From the NCBI GenBank assembly GCA_009377745.1, contig WHTK01000025.1, forward strand, positions 1 to 49,970: a stretch of DNA of 49,970 nt, read 5' to 3'. The position numbers and the translations under genes were made by a program. This document shows, piece by piece, positions 49,336 through 49,970 of the stretch (positions are counted from its first letter, which is position 1; each line of letters starts with the position of its first letter). Below the pieces are notes generated by a model that saw only the letters and a list, made by a program, of their open reading frames with translations, did not search any database and was not told where the DNA came from. This DNA is from Dehalococcoidia bacterium (GTDB lineage Bacteria > Chloroflexota > Dehalococcoidia > DSTF01 > WHTK01).

Positions 49336-49341
49336 AGCATA
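49336..49341 (-). promoter_or_regulatory. -10 box TATGCT before the permease gene
   Basis: On the minus strand TATGCT is separated by seven bases from the GTG start at 49328, without a ribosome-binding site. Confidence 0.35.
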
Positions 49342-49389
49342 GGGCATCTCCCGCAAGGCGGCGAAGACCGGCGCCGGGGGCTTTCGAGG

Positions 49390-49803
49390 CTAGACGGCGC
49401 CCATCTGCTGCAGCAACCCGTGGAGGTCGCTGCGGCCCCAGTGCTCGGCGAATCTTGCCATCAGCGATGCGGTGGATGGCGATGCCCTCCATACTGACGC
49501 TGCGGCCGGTGCCGGCAATGCCCCGGAAGTCGCCGATGTGGGTGCCGCTGGCCGTCATGCGCGTCACCACCCTGTCGCCGCTGGCGATCTGGTCGTCGAT
49601 CACGTGGCGGACATCGCTGAAAGCGGCGAGGCTCATGGTGAAAGCCTGCCCTACCCCCTCCGTGCCCTCAGCCAGGCCTGGATAGGTCGGCGCGTGGTCG
49701 ATGAAACCGGGCGCGTAGAAGTCAAGCAGCACCCCGAAGTCGCCGGCATCGATGCACTCGAAGAAGCGGCGCACCAGGCTTTGTTGGCTTCGGCGTCGCT
49801 CAA
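49390..49803 (-). pseudogene. SnoaL-like (ester cyclase) gene with two frameshifts
   Basis: Reading leftward from a TTG at 49803 gives LSDAEANKA, then a lost base near 49785 shifts the frame to LVRRFFECIDAGDFGVLLDF, YAPGFIDHAPTYPG, SVSMEGIAIHRIADGKI, and an extra base near 49452 shifts it again to EHWGRSDLHGLLQQMGAV and a stop at 49390. Joined, this is a normal SnoaL-like protein of about 137 residues. The TTG overlaps the stop of the upstream GTPase gene (TTGA). Two separate lesions make a decayed gene or local sequence error. Confidence 0.7.
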
Positions 49804-49970
49804 GCTCGGGAAGCCGCGACCGTACCGCCTTCGCGCGCGGCTTCCAGCTCCCCCTCGATGACGCGGAGCAGCGCATCGAGGTTCCAGCGCTTGGCGGCCG
49901 AGATCAGCACCGCCTCCGGGTGCTCTGCCCTGAGCGCGCCCTCCAACTCGGCGATGGCCGAAGATGGGTC
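49800..49970 (-). CDS. GTPase C-terminus (HflX-like), partial
   Basis: The complement of the last 171 bases is an open frame of 56 codons ending at TGA 49800-49802: AIAELEGALRAEHPEAVLIS, AAKRWNLDALLRVIEGEL. The SA plus DxLL pattern fits the G5 region and last helix of an Era/HflX-type GTPase. The 5' part is outside the window. HflX is the best guess from the Pro-Glu-Ala-Val-Leu-Ile-Ser-Ala order but is not certain. Confidence 0.5.
   Translation of the reverse strand, partial: DPSSAIAELEGALRAEHPEAVLISAAKRWNLDALLRVIEGELEAAREGGTVAASRA

Noticed and set aside
1..49970. CRISPR array, rRNA or complete insertion sequence
   Set aside because: No regularly spaced repeats, rRNA-like stretches or transposase genes were found.

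Overview
The window is GC-rich, gene-dense bacterial chromosome (about 80% coding) with no tRNA, rRNA, CRISPR array or insertion sequence that I can see. The gene set (bacterial HerA-Mre11-Rad50-NurA operon, nickel superoxide dismutase with its own protease, phosphoketolase pathway, ECF42-type sigma factor with DGPF proteins, several genes with a -10 box placed right before the start codon) suggests a Chloroflexota-like or actinobacterial-like lineage. I favour Chloroflexota, but this is inference from gene content and not a phylogeny.

Layout. 0-7 kb: start of a zinc-dependent alcohol dehydrogenase, a cysteine desulfurase, a HIRAN-domain protein, a lipoprotein, an orphan NuoB-like subunit with an added four-cysteine tail, the sodN/sodX pair, galU and an unrecognised two-part protein. 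7-13 kb: a decaying stretch. A FabI/FabL-like reductase is followed by an alpha/beta hydrolase interrupted by one amber codon, a copied tail of the reductase, a GNAT acetyltransferase broken by a 13-bp tandem duplication, a truncated XRE regulator and a TrmO remnant, interspersed with intact SHOCT, DUF6325 and membrane genes. 12.7-18.9 kb: overlapping DNA-end-processing operon herA-sbcD-sbcC-nurA, transcribed leftward, with a LexA-like palindrome ahead of it. 19-21.7 kb: EutA-like reactivase and a SAM methyltransferase, both histidine-rich.

21.8-32 kb: a leftward catabolic block, GH15 glucoamylase/trehalase, membrane protein, glk, ackA, xfp, gnd, zwf, pgl. Together these can release glucose, oxidise it to pentose phosphate, cleave it with phosphoketolase and make ATP and acetate. 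32-35.7 kb: LapA-like membrane protein, two intact and one frameshifted DGPF (YCII) genes, an ECF42-type sigma factor and a RibD-like remnant. The two intact DGPF genes share a promoter-like TGTCGA-N17-CGACGT box. 35.7-41.6 kb: DUF421 and secreted proteins on the minus strand, then a four-gene plus-strand operon (methyltransferase, glycosyltransferase, YqcI/YcgG, DUF1989) that may act on guanidino compounds, then an SRPBCC protein.

41.9-50 kb: WhiG/FliA-type sigma factor, HD-GYP phosphodiesterase, a candidate small RNA on the minus strand carrying a seven-residue reading frame with a perfect ribosome-binding site, a cysteine-rich protein, two small anchored proteins, a large FtsX/MacB-type permease, a doubly frameshifted SnoaL-like gene and the end of a GTPase gene. 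Best candidates for something undescribed: the 44.2-44.4 kb RNA/micro-ORF, the 37.6-40.8 kb operon, and the paired His-rich EutA/methyltransferase genes.
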